A stretch of 64,000 nt of DNA from Silene latifolia (GCF_048544455.1 NC_133529.1:51455401-51519400); one strand, 5' to 3'; shown: positions 1 to 12,236, counted from the first letter of the stretch. Numbers and translations are program-made. Notes: a model not told the origin generated them from the sequence alone.

Positions 1-1747
1 ACTTCGTCCCGATGTTTAATAACACAATTAAAGATCTACTTACTTATACCATGCGTTACATTGCTCAAGTAAGGACAACAACTAAAACAGAAAACTCAAA
101 CAAAAGCATTAAGATTGAGAACACCAACACCATAATATAACATCGTAAAATTTCAAAACGCCACAACCCCCGAGATTTTACAATCCTACCCTCCTTAAAA
201 TTATGGTTACGTCCTCGTAACCTTGACCATAACAAATGTACTATACTGTATAAATACCAATCAAATAAGGATAACAAAGTTTTGAGAATATAACAAAATT
301 TATCACAAGCCTTTATTAGCACTATTATAGAACAACAGTTACTCATTTTGACATAAATCGTAGCATACTTCACAACCCCACATGTACCAACTTCGAGTTA
401 TGCGTATAAAACTAACCCTACAATCAAAACAAGGTATAGTCAGCTGTATCCTATCTTACCCATCCTTTGATCCCCCTATCGTCACTCCTACATCTCAACT
501 GCCATAGTTTAAGAATTGACGAAGCATTTACATTGAACTTTTTGTAAAACTCGCGTTTTAAGAAATCAAAGTCAAGCTGTAACTTTCAAAAACCACCATT
601 AAATAACCGTTACATTCCACGTTGAGTTTGTATACTTTCCAGAAAATATAAGGAGTTTTCAAAACACTAGAAAAAGAATTGAATTAAAATATCAAACAAC
701 CATTTTATAAAGATTTTTACAATCTTGTTGGTCTAAACAGAAACTGATCAGCAATTTGTCAAAAACTTGGGTCAACTTGTAAAAATCACTATTAAATGTC
801 AAAATATGGTCTTGCAACGTGGCTTATAATTTTGAAAACATATATGATTCTTTTAAATAGTGGAGTTGGAATTAATCAAAAAAATTTAAGAAAACATTAA
901 ATGAGAAATTGTACAAAATCGTTTGTCGAAAACTTAACTGTACAGGAACATTCTGGTCACTGTCCACTAAAATATTTATTTTTCCCAAACTAAAACTTTT
1001 CAACATGAGACCAACGACATTGGAAAGGTAACTCACTGTGTTACTACTCGTAAAAATTTCGACCTTAGACGATAAATATTGGTCAAACGACAGCTAAATA
1101 AAATAGGGGTAAAAGTATGACAAATAAGGTTCAGCTTCTAGATTCCTTTTTACTAGGTCATAAGCCCTTATTAAGGCCCTCCTATACAAGTATCAACACA
1201 ACTTGGTCATCATACTTCTCACATGACTAGAATCTATTCTAAAGCATTCATATCACAAGTTTAATCATTTCATAATATTGTAAATAACATGGTTTCGGGA
1301 TTCACATAGCCGCATATCACTAGACATGATACTACTATCACACAACCTCCAAACATATAATCAATATCAATTCACAATTACTTTCATGCTCATGATCAAA
1401 ACAATTCAACATCAAATCGTTATTTCATCCATTAAACAATATCAATTCTTATCTTATGGTCAAGCCAACCATCATGCACAATACTTCTCGTAATCTCGCC
1501 ATGTAGCAATGTTAGTAACTTCATATCGAATATCCTCTAAAATATAACATACCTTATTATAACTACCCCATACTCTCAAGTATTCTCTCAGGGTTCCCGG
1601 TTCAAAACTGAGAGGGCCATGGTACGAATTAAGGTGCGCTTCTTAACCGCACGAAGAGGGGCTCCTAATAGTTCCTACCCGGGGTTCATTTCATTAGACT
1701 CATCCTAAATTCATTATTATTCATTGATTAGTTCTGAGGATCGTTTT
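1..1747 (-). other. Non-coding leader of a minus-strand Ty3/gypsy element
   Basis: AT-rich sequence lying downstream, in minus-strand sense, of the primer-binding site at 1748-1759. I find no gag, protease or polymerase motif on either strand, and the short ORFs look like chance. It is best read as the untranslated leader, or a decayed 5' part, of the element whose LTR begins at 1762. The rest of that element would lie left of the window. Confidence 0.45.
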
Positions 1748-1759
1748 GCTCTAATACCA
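1748..1759 (-). other. Primer-binding site, initiator Met tRNA type
   Basis: Read on the minus strand this is TGGTATTAGAGC, one mismatch from TGGTATCAGAGC, the usual complement of the 3' end of plant initiator methionine tRNA. It lies two bases beyond the LTR terminus (minus-strand GGTGTTACA). This fixes the element as minus-strand and the adjoining LTR as its 5' LTR. Confidence 0.75.
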
Positions 1760-1761
1760 TT

Positions 1762-2884
1762 TGTAACACCCCCATTTATTCAAGGGCCTTCACTAGGCTT
1801 CCTCAAATAAAGTGAGGTGTTACCTTCTCGGTTTCCCGAGGTAGTGAATAACAAAGTACAACAAACTAAAGTAATTTAGATAAAGTTTAGCGATTACATG
1901 TTTATTACAACTTAACCAAACTAAAAACTCAGTATAAAATTAACTACAACTCGCAGCGGAAATAAAGAAAGTGATTAATAAACTAAATGGTCTAGACTTC
2001 TAGGTAGACTGGCCGAGTCCTCACGCATCCCCTTAAGCTCCCAAGTCAGCTAACTCAAGTACCTGTCAAATCTGATCCCCAGTTACGGTTCATCAAAGGT
2101 GTTCACAAATACACTGTCAACCACGAGGTTGAGTAGGAATAAACTAAACAACAATAATTATTCAATGTGAAACACAATCAATCGATATCCAGTCATTGCC
2201 AACTCATCTAACCATACCGTAACTAACACAACGAATTCACTTGCAGTAGCACAACCCTCTTAACACCGTGCCATGCTCAAATTAACTGGCATTGGTACTC
2301 TCACACCATGCTCAACTTGCAGTAGTACCATCCGTACTATGCATAACTATCTGGCAGTTGCAATCACTTGTTATGCACAACTGGCAGTAACAATCACTTG
2401 TTATGCACAACTGGTAGTAACACACTCCGTGTTATGCTCAACTGAACAACCATCGCACCACACCATATATAACCAACAACAATGAACAATACCAATCTAG
2501 TCATACGGCTCCGTCAACAACTTAGCATACACATATACTCCGTCTCCAATACTCATTCATAATATTAACATTAACCTCTTCATCCATCATAGTTTAATAT
2601 ACATTCACATAATAATAAAATACGAGTTGAGTAGGTAATTCTTACATGACAAGCATTTACTCAAAATAATACGATCTACCAAAAGTTTCCTTCAATAAAC
2701 CCGTTCAACATGTCCGTCACCTATAAGTAAATAATATTTATAACTTAACTATTAATTATTCAATTTATTATATTAATTTAATCAATTACAATTTAATTAT
2801 ATTAATTATTTCCCGTGTAAATTATTACGTAAAAACCCGTCTTAGTAATTAATTAAACTCAAAGACCCAAACTACTCATTAAAC
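1762..2884 (-). repeat. Truncated 5' LTR of a Ty3/gypsy (Tekay-like) element
   Basis: The plus strand starts TGTAACACCCCC, the terminus common to chromovirus-type LTRs that end GGTGTTACA. The far end is missing because another LTR starts at 2885 and no matching GGTGTTACA is seen before it. It holds a short tandem repeat at 2353-2443 and no coding sequence. The 3.5-kb solo LTR at 41919-45459 has similar termini, but I see little further similarity. The lineage name rests on the termini and primer site only. Confidence 0.6.
2353..2443. repeat. Tandem repeat, about 30 bp, three units
   Basis: Three head-to-tail copies of a roughly 30-bp unit (2353-2382, 2383-2412, 2413-2443). Each contains GGCAGT or GGTAGT followed by a variant of GTTATGCACAACT. 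Weaker related units extend left to about 2262. It lies inside the truncated gypsy LTR. A 70-residue ORF crossing it is an artefact of the repeat. Confidence 0.7.
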
Positions 2885-5208
2885 TGTGGACATGGCCACC
2901 TACACGACCAGTCGATATGTGGGCGTATATCGGTCTCTTTGAAAGCCACGCTCGACAGCGTAAAAAGGCTTTCGACCGGATCGTTTTAGATCGGTCGGTT
3001 TCGTCTCGGCAAGGGTCTCGAAACGATGCAAGAGATGTTCGGAGTCGCCACCAAGCATTTGTGGGATGCTTGGAACCCGTTCGTATATACTTTATACCTA
3101 GTTCAACCAAGGCAAAAAGCGGTGTTTGACATAGGTACTAAAGATAAGGAATCGTCCCTCTTTAGCATCATGTCTCTATAATGACTCTCGTACGCCCTGG
3201 ATAAGGTCGTCCACTATCCAATGATTTTGAGTAAGAGGTTAGGGTACGTATTAGGAAGCCCTTTAATCGGACACCCAATCCTGCCCACGGTAGCGGCCTC
3301 TACTAATCGATCTTGGTTGCTTAAATGCAAAAGTTGATAAAACGGGTAAATGCATGAATGCGCATCCACAAGTTTGAACCTATCATGTGAGCTTTCTATG
3401 TCGGTTATTTAATCCAATTATCAAGTATTTGATGTCAAGTTGGATTTAATGTTGATTTTCATGCAAGACGGAAATTAAACATCCAATTACCGAGTTAGGT
3501 TTATGGTGCGTAACGTGATCCATTTGTCTTAGTAAGGCGTTTTGCAAATATAATGTTAAAGAGCAGATTTGTCATCTGATCCGTCTTGTATTCGGGTTAT
3601 TCGAAGTTGGGATTGTCGTAGACAAGTGATGGAAGGAAACAGGGTCTGCATCAGGCAGTTTATATAGGCGCGAGCCATTCAGTGATGCAAACGGGCCTGT
3701 CCTGGTTTGAAAATTGGAAAATGATTAGCCTGTTTAGGCCCGGGTCAGCAGACGGTTGAAGGGGCGTCTTCTGACCATTAAAAGGTTTGTAAAATGGTTT
3801 GAAAAGAGGGTGTTTGAACCCGTCTTGTTTAAAAGGGTCGTTTAGACCGCTTTTATATTGATATGAAAAACGGGACTTGAATAATCATCATTGTTTTGAC
3901 GATATTCGATGTCGGGTTTTGTAAGCTTCACATGAATATTTTTGGAAATGATTATGAACTAATTATTTTAAGTTCATTTGTTTGAGATTAGTCAATGTTC
4001 ATCATCGTACTCGGGTTAAAATTAGACATGGTATGTGGAACCAAGGATGATTTTGTATTTATGACTAATGCATTTGTTTTGAAAATGTAAAGAAATGAAA
4101 TAAAAAGGTTTTAAAATACCTTTTAAAATGCATTTAACCAAATATTATCACCGAAACACGGATTAAACCGTCATGGTATTAGGAACCAAGGGTGAAAAAT
4201 GTTTAATGGTTAAAAGTTTGTCATGAAAATGATTTGAAATATTTAAAATGATAAAAACGGATTACAAATAAGAAATGAAATAAAGGGGAAGATGAGACCA
4301 AACACGGCTGGATTAAGGCCTGAGAGGGGGTTTAGGCACGAGCCACCCTGCTATACAAGCAACCCCTGTCTCCAGCCAAAATCCGGTTTTGGCTCATTTA
4401 ACCCATGTTTGAACCATGTTATGCATGTTTTAGCATGTTATAGTCATAAGACAAATGAAAAACACGATAGAAGAGGATTTTTACACCCTCATACTTACAT
4501 GCTAGGCTTGAGACGAGAAATCGACGAAAGTATATCAACTTGTTTGGTCGGAAAACTCGGTTGGAAAACCGTTTTAGCAATGTAAAAGAGTGTTTAAAGT
4601 TTAGTGATGGTGTAGTTGGTCGAGATGGCCAGTCAAGTGATTTAATGCACAATGACGGCACCAAACAATGTGTAAGGCTTGTATTTTCGATCGGTAGGTC
4701 GAAAACACGTGTCGGTTTGTGACTTCAGAAGTCGAGTCTAGAATTTTAAGGGAGAAATGAGGGGGCGGACCCTCGTGTACCTTCGAATGGTGGCATTTGT
4801 GGGGTATTTATAGAAAAATGGGTGGTTGTGTACGTTTTGAGCGACGTGGCCGCATGGGATGCTCGAAGAGACGCGAGCCATTTCGCGGATCTTCGAGGTT
4901 TCTTGTCAATATCACGCAATTGTAATCATGATTTGTTCTATCCTATGTTTTGGATGACATGATTTGTACTTGACCTTGAAGCATTCCGGGAATACATAAC
5001 ATGAAAGTTTTGAAAAGATCTGTTTTTTGTGTTTGACTCGGTTTGACTCGTTGTTGGAGTCGGGATTTGAATTTTGAGTCGGTTTTTGGTCCAGTGTCGG
5101 TTTTGATTCTAGTTAGTGTCATTGTGACCCCGTCGTCATGCATTAAACACTCCAGGTACTTTTGAAAAGTTTTCAAATGTTTTATTTTTGAAATCGTTTT
5201 AAGTGTTC
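2885..5208 (-). repeat. Old Ogre/Tat-like LTR remnant, cut by the Athila insertion
   Basis: It starts TGTGGACATGG, like the LTR end TGTGGACAATGG of the intact element at 6935 and 30673. It shares scattered blocks with those LTRs in the same order: GGAGTCGCCACCA, GGGTACGTATTAGGAAG, GCGGCCTCTACTAAT and ACACCCTCA..CTTACATG. No primer site precedes 2885, so this is the outer (3') end of a minus-strand 3' LTR or a solo LTR. The other end was lost at 5208. Divergence from the intact copies is high, so it is an older or separate subfamily. The motif CGAGCCA recurs near 3670, 4336 and 4874. Confidence 0.7.
4805..4812 (-). promoter_or_regulatory. LTR TATA box
   Basis: The minus strand reads TATAAATA in the old Ogre-like LTR, corresponding to the TATA box of the younger copy at 32490-32497. 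About 50-90 bases upstream in transcription sense lies an imperfect inverted repeat, CTCGAAGA ... TCTTCGAG (about 4861-4899), with internal CGCG motifs. Confidence 0.5.
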
Positions 5209-6716
5209 TGATAGGCTTATCGTGTACCTATGCAAAGATAAATACCCTAGACACAAATTAATGTAGCAATAGGGGTCGAACACAAGGAGACGGGAATTGC
5301 GTTGGGAAATGCTATGAGAATATTTCTATCAAGATCGATTTCCTTTTGTTTGTTTGTTGTTGGTTTGATTGCTAACAATTATAAAAATGTAAACTATATG
5401 ACAAAAGGGAGTCTAGGGGAGTCGGGTCGCATATGCAAAGGTAAATATACGATCAAGTTAAACTCGGTAATAACAACATTATCAATTGTTTAGGCTTAAA
5501 GACACCCACCTTACGATATTAGTGTCAACCATAGATCGGGTCCTAGAGAAACTTTCGTCCATGACTAGGTCGTCCTACTACACATGCTTAGTCTAATCCG
5601 ATTCCGTGCCTCTCGACTTATAGAACGAATGAACAAACTTAATCTACGATTAAGGCCAATAACCAAAGATTAAAAGTTGTGGCGCAAACATGTGATAGAA
5701 ATAATTAGACAATATTATATCAACTTAATTTACCATTTTACATATTTGATTTTGCATGGCTTCCCTAGCCCCTAGATTAAGGAATTTAGCTACTCATAAT
5801 GCAATGTAAACTATAAACTTTGTTGTAAGAAATGCTAAACATGATTGTATAAATGATATAAACTAAATGATATAACATAAAATAAGAATGATACTAATGT
5901 GATAATAATAAAGTACTAATGACAAACTACGCGTAAACTAAATAGAAATGAAAAATCGTAAACTAGAAATAGAAATACCGTAATGGAAATGAACTTGTAA
6001 GGAAGAACAAAGTACAACCAAATGCTTGAATATATTAATAACCAAATGTTTGATAACTAAAACCTTAACAATATTGAAAACAAATATGAAAACTAATGAG
6101 AGATTTATTGATTAAGGCTATTTTAGAGTGTATGGGACGTAAGAATAAGATGACCCTAATCACGGATTAAGGCCCCTATTTATAAGAAAATAGGGGCATA
6201 ACGTAAAATAGCATGAGAGGGTCAATCCCGATCGGGGTTGCCAGCCCCGATCGGGGGCGTGGTTGTCCGGGTTCTTTCTCTTCAATTCTTGGTTTAATGC
6301 TCAAGGAATCCAATAGTAATGTTTTAATGCTCCTTTAATCACCCGGGTAAATGCTTAATCTATCATCTTTAGAGCTTCCAAAGAGTATCCTATGCTTGAT
6401 CTTTTCCATATGATTTTGGACTTCACATTTAGCTCGTTGTAGGATCATTTTGCACTTCTCATACACTCTTGCTTGGCCTTGGAAACACCTTCCATTGTCA
6501 TGCTTGATCCAACTTGTTCCCAATTAGCTTAGTGAACTTGGTGCATGCTAATATGATAGGAAAAAGCCTCTAAATGCTTAGATTCCTACAAAAATGTAAC
6601 AAACACAACAATACACCTAGAACACAAGATTAGCACACAAATATACTATTTAAAGTATGATAAACGATAAAAACCGAGCTAAAATGAGGGGTAAAAATAT
6701 ATATAAAATGAACACA
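5209..6716 (-). repeat. Athila-like 3' LTR (complete)
   Basis: 1508 bp. In element sense it starts TGTGTTCATTTTATATA and ends GATAAGCCTATCA. The match to 37834-39022 is close over about 1.2 kb, with scattered substitutions. A minus-strand TATA box (CTTATAAATAG) lies near 6175-6185. A pair of GATCGGGG palindromes lies at 6224-6258. No coding sequence. Confidence 0.85.
6224..6258. repeat. GC-rich palindrome pair in the Athila LTR
   Basis: CCCGATCGGGG, then TTGCCAG, then CCCCGATCGGGG. Each half is self-complementary and the two halves can also pair. The same arrangement is in the other LTR (about 38850-38886) and in the non-coding interior (34561-34598, with a CCCCGAACGGGG variant near 34662). 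Confidence 0.8.
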
Positions 6717-6734
6717 TCAAACTCCCCCAAGCTA
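6717..6734 (-). other. Athila-like polypurine tract
   Basis: The minus strand reads TAGCTTGGGGGAGTTTGA immediately before the LTR start TGTGTTC. TTGGGGGAGT is the usual Athila-type plus-strand primer. Two related CTCCCCCCAAGCTA sequences lie in the interior near 34208 and 34381 without an LTR beside them. Confidence 0.75.
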
Positions 6735-7702
6735 AACCCTTGCTTGTCCCCAAGCAAGAAACCATATCCCATGAATTGCAATATCCCAAGATAAGCTAAG
6801 CATAATGATTTAGAAACCCGAAACAACATGGGCAAGGAATAAAGCAAAACATGGATGAGATTTACATGACGGCGTAGCATGGAAAACTTGAAATGAACCT
6901 TTAAGCTCTTGCATGATCTTTCGACCTATGGACTTGTGGACAATGGGCCCATGGGGGCGCTTGGGAGAACAAGCGTTTGCATTTGTGGAGTCGCCACCAA
7001 TTTTTATGGGAAATTGGAACCGTTCGAATACCTCGTGTCATGTCAAGACACAAAGTAGTGACATGAACACTAAGCAATCGTTACCCTTAGCATTCTATGT
7101 CTAGAATGACTCTCGTGGATGCCAATGAACACGGATGTTCACAGAGATCTGGAGTAAGGGGTGAGGGTACGTATTAGGAAGCTCTTTTGATCGAACACCT
7201 AATCCCACCCGCCTCGATAGCGGCCTCTACTAATGATTAGGGAAGTTATTCGTACTCGATATATCGTCGCTTATATGCATGCAATGCAACATCTATTGTT
7301 TTAATCCTAACATGTGAGAATTAGACTAAGTCGGTGAACAATTAATTTAATCATACAATTGGGTCGAAATAGGAATTTAAGTTCAATTACATGTGAAGGC
7401 ATACAAATGGTGAAAGAAATGCAATAAATACAATAATGAAAATTACAATAATGAAAATTACAATAATTACATCGGATTCAATGATTTATGTCGAAAATAC
7501 TTTCAAAACGGATAATTTGAGAAAGAAAGAATAAACAAATTAACGAACAGGAATTAGGTGATAATACGATTAATAGTTGATTAAATACGTAAGCTAATTA
7601 ACTAGGTCAAGGCAGAAACGGAGTTCAGAGACTGAACTCAACCTGGAACCGGCGCAGCAGGACTGCGCCCTTTGGAAGTGGCGCAGCAGCTGGTACGTCT
7701 GT

Positions 7703-9604
7703 TGATGTGACCATAATTAGCGCACATTTAGTCCCCTAATTGAGCCTATTTTGCATACTATTATAGCATTTCATGGCCATTTTATCCGTCAAAACCTTCC
7801 TATTTGCTTTTCTATCGCATTTCATATGTTTTGTGGAAAAGAAGATAATAAGGCGGAAATTCCCGTCTTTCGTGCATATTTGGAAGCTAATTGATGATAT
7901 TAGATGGACTAGTATGAAGAGGAGGCAAGAATGATGACCAAGTATGTAGGAATAAAGTGTATATAGAAAGATCAAAGGGTTAGAAGCAAGGAGGAAAAGC
8001 AAGGAAGGCATTGCATGAAGAAATTGCTCGGAACCCAAACCAAGAGTTGCTCTTTTGGCTCTGAAAATATGCTAAATGGAACGGCGTCGAAAAAACAAGC
8101 GATCTAGGCTTTTGAATCACTCCAATAGGAGTCCGGATGAGAAAATGACGTCCGTTTTACAATCCGAGCTCAAACAAAGAAGTCAGTACAGACAATCCGC
8201 GCGTCTTACGTGAAGACGCTCGTCCCCTGCTATAATCCGCTCGGATTGCTCCTAATCCGCTCGGATTCCCTTGGTACAATCCGAGCGTCTTGCTCCAAAT
8301 CCGCTCGGATTCCCCCTCAACAATCCGCCCGGATTCCTCATAATCCGCTCGGATTCCACCGCCCAAATCCGTCCGTCCCGACCTTATTCCGCCCGGATTT
8401 CTTCACAGCACGGATTGTCTTCTTCAAGCTACGAAAAGAGAAGCCCTTCTCTCAGAAAATACCGGGTCCTCCTTGCTCAACTTAAAAAGTGTAATTACTA
8501 GTTTAGCCCTTAGTTAACCTAATGCATCCCACCTAATTTCCACTATAAATACCCCATCTTTGTAATTAATCAATATGTTCCTTTTAGCTAGAAAAATCCT
8601 TCTTTAGATTAGATTAGGAGTAGATTAGAATAGATTACTCTTTAATCTTTCCACAAATTACACATTAATCTCTTCTTAATTATTGTTGAAGTTTATTGTT
8701 CAAGTTTATTATTGGGTAATTGAAGATTATTGGGTTATTATTGGGAGATTGACAACCTTCCATCAATCAATCAAGTTTCTTCTATTATTCTTGCTTTATT
8801 ATTTGGATCATCTTAAGTTGGTATAATTCCTTTACTCTTTAATCTTTATTGTTCATTTCTTCATTCTATTATCATGTTTATACTTGTTGTGATGATTGAC
8901 ACCATTAATGACATGTTTCCCATGATAATGAGTGAGTAGTTATTTAGCTAGGATTAATGGGTAATTAGGGGAAACCAACATGGGATTGATTCATGCTTAA
9001 TCTAATATGTTCACATGATTAAATTGCTTGCTTGTTGTGATGTCAACTTTATGCACATGTTATGTTTGATAAAATACTAAGCCTATGAATCCTTGCATTT
9101 TTACCATCTCTTATCTACTCAACTTGACTTGTAAGATATAAACCAACTCGAGTCTTGTTAGACCATGCATAGAAGTTGATTAGGAGGAAAGTAAGTCGAC
9201 TTGTAGGTGTTGTACAATCTAATCGATTCGGCTCCGGGACCCAACCCTTCCTAAGAACCGTAAGACATAACCCAACTCGGTTTCTCCACAACATTAATTG
9301 CTTGCAACCTTGTAAACATGTTTGTATGATCAAAACCATGAATCCCCCATGACCCCATGATATCCTAGCACTTTTTAATCGTTTGTTTACATCTTTCCTT
9401 TATTTCTTGTTTCACTATATTGCTTGCATTAGTTTAGACACAACTACAAACCCAACCAAATTGTGACACTAGCATAAATTGAGATAGATAGACTTAGAAC
9501 CCAAAGCACACCGTCCCATGGATCGACCTCGACTTACCGCTAACTAGCAGTTTTTTGAGTATTATAAATGTGTTTGATTGAGAGCCCCAACGACACTCTC
9601 ATCA
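7703..9604 (+). mobile_element. Solo LTR, Athila-type, inserted in the Ogre-like LTR
   Basis: 1902 bp, absent from the matching site of the other Ogre LTR (around 31440), which shows the empty target. It starts TGATGTGACCATAATTAG and ends ACTCTCATCA. Target duplication TCTGT (7698-7702) and TCTAT (9605-9609), one substitution. The plus-strand TATA box CACTATAAATACCCC (near 8540-8555) gives its orientation. No primer site, polypurine tract or coding region lies inside, which is what LTR-LTR recombination leaves. It carries a palindrome array at 8234-8399. The family resembles Athila LTRs by its terminus, but it is a different family from the element at 5209. Confidence 0.88.
8234..8399. repeat. 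Array of AATCCGCTCGGATT palindromes
   Basis: Near-perfect 14-bp palindromes AATCCGCTCGGATT at 8234-8247, 8254-8267, 8298-8311 and 8342-8355, with AATCCGCCCGGATT at 8322-8335 and a weaker copy at about 8386-8399. Diverged half-sites (AATCCGAGCGTCTT, AATCCGTCCGTC) lie between and beside them. The array is about 150-300 bases upstream of the TATA box at about 8545. Confidence 0.85.
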
Positions 9605-10132
9605 TCTATTCCAAGGGTGAGTTCTGGCTGTGAAGCCGGAACTGCAAATCATTAATATTAATTGATGAATTTAAGGATTAATTATGGTATTTACTCGGAT
9701 GAAAGTGATTTAATTCATTAATTACATATGAATGAGTCGTAAAAGCAATAAAACATGGATGAGACGGAATTAAGACGAATTATTTACATGGATGAACAAT
9801 GGATTAGTGACATGGGTGAATTAAATAGGCTAAATATGATGAATTAATGACGAATATGACAGTAGACAGATGAAAATATATCAAAGATCGAATTCCAGAA
9901 ACTCAATATGAACGAATTGAATTTCTACAACCCGGATTGATTTTAATGACGAAAACCCGCAAATATTGGATTATAAGGGATTTAAGTCGGATTTAATAAC
10001 GAATTATATGCGTTAATGAATGATAAATAATATACATGTGAGATAACTATGTTATTGTACCAAAGAATTAAAGAAAACAAACGAAAACGAATAAAGAAGA
10101 CGAATTACAGAGGACGAAGGAAGAAGAAAAGG

Positions 10133-10212
10133 AAGCGAGGCTGCGCGGCCTCACGAAGAGGCGCAGCAAAATCTGCGCTCCTTCAAGAGGCGCGGCGATT
10201 CTTTGCGTCCTT
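10133..10212. repeat. GGCGCAGCA palindrome block 2 in the left Ogre-like LTR
   Basis: Two degraded units here: AGAGGCGCAGCAAAATCTGCG and AGAGGCGCGGCGATTCTTTGC. The right LTR copy at about 31980-32045 is better kept, with GCAGCAGGTACTGC and GCAGCAGTTGCTGCG cores, so the left copy has lost symmetry since insertion. Confidence 0.75.
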
Positions 10213-10659
10213 TCTCGACGGTTTGTCTTCTGGTAATCAGTAAAAAGGTTTTAAACGAGGTTTTACAAATCGGTTTTAATAAGTATTTTCGACATAAATC
10301 TTACATTAGTGATACAAAAAGTAAATAACAATAAATAAAGAGAGATTATACACCCTCAGACTTACATGTTTGACTAAACGAGATGGACTAAGTTTACGAT
10401 TAGTGATGCTCGACTCGAACTATAATGTAAAGAAAGTGCCCTCATAGGAGGAAAACGATTAATTAATTAAGTTGATTGATTGTGGAGTTGGTCAAATTGG
10501 TCGGTCATGCAAACGAGGCTGGTACTCAGAAGGATCCGAGCTTACGTGGTCGAATGTTCAAGTACGTAGACGCCAAAAAGTAAGAACACTGGTCTAGAAT
10601 GCAAAGGAAGAAGAGAAGGGCGGACACTCGCGTGAGAAATATGAGGAGCGAAGGCTCCG

Positions 10660-10666
10660 TTTTATA
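10660..10666 (-). promoter_or_regulatory. TATA-like box of the left Ogre-like LTR
   Basis: The minus strand reads AGTATAAAACGGAG. The right LTR has AGTATAAATAGGAG at the same place (32490-32497). The palindrome block at 10760-10828 lies about 95-165 bases upstream in transcription sense. Confidence 0.6.
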
Positions 10667-10759
10667 CTAATCACGTGAAGGAATAGGGCTTTCGGAGAGA
10701 CTTTGGAAGTGAATCTCGAAAAGATATGAAAAAGATACGAAAAATACGCAGAAAAGGAC

Positions 10760-10828
10760 CTCGGAAGAGGCGCAGCAGTCACTGCGTCCCTTGGAAGAGG
10801 CGCAGCACCTGCTGCGTCTGTTCCCAGG
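10760..10828. repeat. GGCGCAGCA palindrome block 3 in the left Ogre-like LTR
   Basis: Two units in tandem, AGAGGCGCAGCAGTCACTGCG then AGAGGCGCAGCACCTGCTGCG, ending CTGTTCCCAGG. Each unit is an inverted repeat (CGCAGCA/TGCTGCG). The same pair is at 32590-32660 and a closely similar pair at 16126-16195. Confidence 0.85.
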
Positions 10829-11246
10829 TGGTTTCCTCCTGCGAAAGAAAGATTTCCGTGTTTAAATTATAGAATAACGGGATAATCTTATTTTTCTTAA
10901 TATTTTGTATGAATATTACGGGAAATTGTTTACCAAAGATTAAAAGATTGTGAAAGATTTATAAAATATGGAATAGAAATATCCAGAACATTCCAGAACA
11001 TTCGGACTCGGGATTTAACGGTTATTAGAAAATGAAGACGAATTTAGGCCCGGACTCCAAATGTACGCTAATTACTGTCAAAATGACCGTATCGGCGCGT
11101 AGATGACAACTAAGAGGTAGGCATCAGTGTTTGAGCAATCACTTGACGATAAACTTACGAACTGTCACAAATCATTCCGCGTACCAAACAAGCGTCCCAA
11201 TCATCACCGGGTGGTTTGCGGGAGGTGCAGAAATGAGGTATCTACA

Positions 11247-11262
11247 GAGCCCCCACTTTGAC
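11247..11262 (-). other. Ogre-like polypurine tract
   Basis: The minus strand reads GTCAAAGTGGGGGCTC directly before TGTAGATACC, the start of the 3' LTR. The AAAGTGGGGGCTC form next to TGTAGATACC is typical of the Ogre/Tat group. Confidence 0.85.
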
Positions 11263-12236
11263 TGAGGCTTGGACAAGGCGAAAGTCAAAGTATAGCCATC
11301 AGGTCAATCGAAGATTACAACCTGACGACTATGGCGACGCGAGGCGGCTCAAGGGGTCTGAGCCAAGGACCTGTCGTCGGGAACATTTTAGAGTCTGTCG
11401 ACTATCGGGGAGGGTCGTTTAAAGTCCATTAGACTACGTAAGGAGGCTCGTCAGCCATAAGAAGAGACCATACCTGAGATACCCCTGGGTGATACGAGAC
11501 TGAAGACGCTTCGGCAAAACTTCTTAGTCTGAAGATAACTTGGTGTCTGAAGGCATTAGGGGTCACAGGGATTCTGAAGAAACTTCTTAACACTTCTGAA
11601 GGCTAACTTTGAAGGCTATCTCTCACTAAAGGAAAGGCTGAAGGATGGATTACCCCAAGGGACTCAAAAGGGGTCGTCTGAAGGATTTACGGTAAATTTC
11701 TGAAAGATCTGAAGGATTTATCTTGGAAAGGGTTACCTAAAGGATATGAAGGTTCGCCTGAGGAATAAAAACGATGATTTTGGGAAAGACAGCAGGACAC
11801 AGTCTGGAACCGCTGGGTGAAATCTGTTTGTGTTCACCTTCAAACAAACTTCGGAAGAATTCGGGGTCGATGTTGATCTCCATGTCTCGAGAGGAAGTGA
11901 CTGTCGGTCGTGAACTCTCGTTGGGGAACTTAATCGGGAACTGATCTCCATGTCTCGAGAGGGAAAGTCTATCCGCTTACTCTCGCTGGGGAAACTTAAT
12001 AAAGGCGTGTCGAAACACCTGTCAAAGAAGGAATGCTCGTTGTGACAAGCAAGGTCTTGGGAGCGATAAATAATGTATAATAGTCTGCAGTTGGCTTGGA
12101 AATGCGGGTCTGAACGAAGAATCATCGTCAAACGGAGCAAAAAAGATAAAATGGCATCGGGGAAGAGGCGCACCAAAGATGGGCCCACAAATAACGAACT
12201 CATAACGAATTTTTTGAAAACTCGTATGGAGGGAAC
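11263..12236. other. Non-coding 3' region of the Ogre-like element
   Basis: No protein recognised. The stretch 11460-11760 repeats CTGAAGG-type words. At 11873-12000 a block with CTCCATGTCTCGAGAGG followed by CTCTCG(T/C)TGGGGAA occurs twice, about 68 bp apart. A 156-residue minus-strand ORF crosses these repeats, with low-complexity Ser/Arg/Leu-rich content and no motif; I do not call it a gene. Confidence 0.5.

Larger units (their letters stand above)
6935..11246 (-). repeat. Ogre-like 3' LTR, interrupted by a solo LTR
   Basis: 4312 bp in total, equal to the 2405-bp right copy plus a 1902-bp insertion and its 5-bp duplication. In element sense it starts TGTAGATACCTCATTTC and ends GGGCCCATTGTCCACA. 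Differences from the right copy are few (by eye about 1-2 per cent over the first 700 bases), so the insertion is fairly recent. TATA-like box on the minus strand at 10660-10666 (TATAAAA). It holds three blocks of the GGCGCAGCAG palindrome: 7651-7702, 10133-10212 and 10760-10828. Confidence 0.9.

Noticed and set aside
65..373. 102-residue minus-strand ORF near the window start
   Set aside because: Hydrophobic, AT-driven frame without gag or other motif; the expected gag of this element is not there.
2859..3129. Overlapping ORFs on both strands at the start of the old Ogre-like LTR
   Set aside because: Both follow from GC-richer LTR sequence homologous to non-coding LTR at 30673; no domain on either strand.
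8234..8399. CRISPR-like array of short repeats
   Set aside because: Spacers are irregular and partly related to the repeat, the context is a plant LTR and there are no cas genes.
8157..8501. Three overlapping ORFs in the solo LTR
   Set aside because: Generated by the AATCCGCTCGGATT palindrome array, which is open in several frames on both strands.
11733..12203. 156-residue minus-strand ORF
   Set aside because: It crosses the CTCGAGAGG direct repeats, is low-complexity (Ser/Arg/Leu/Phe), has no motif, and lies between the polypurine tract and antisense gene 1.
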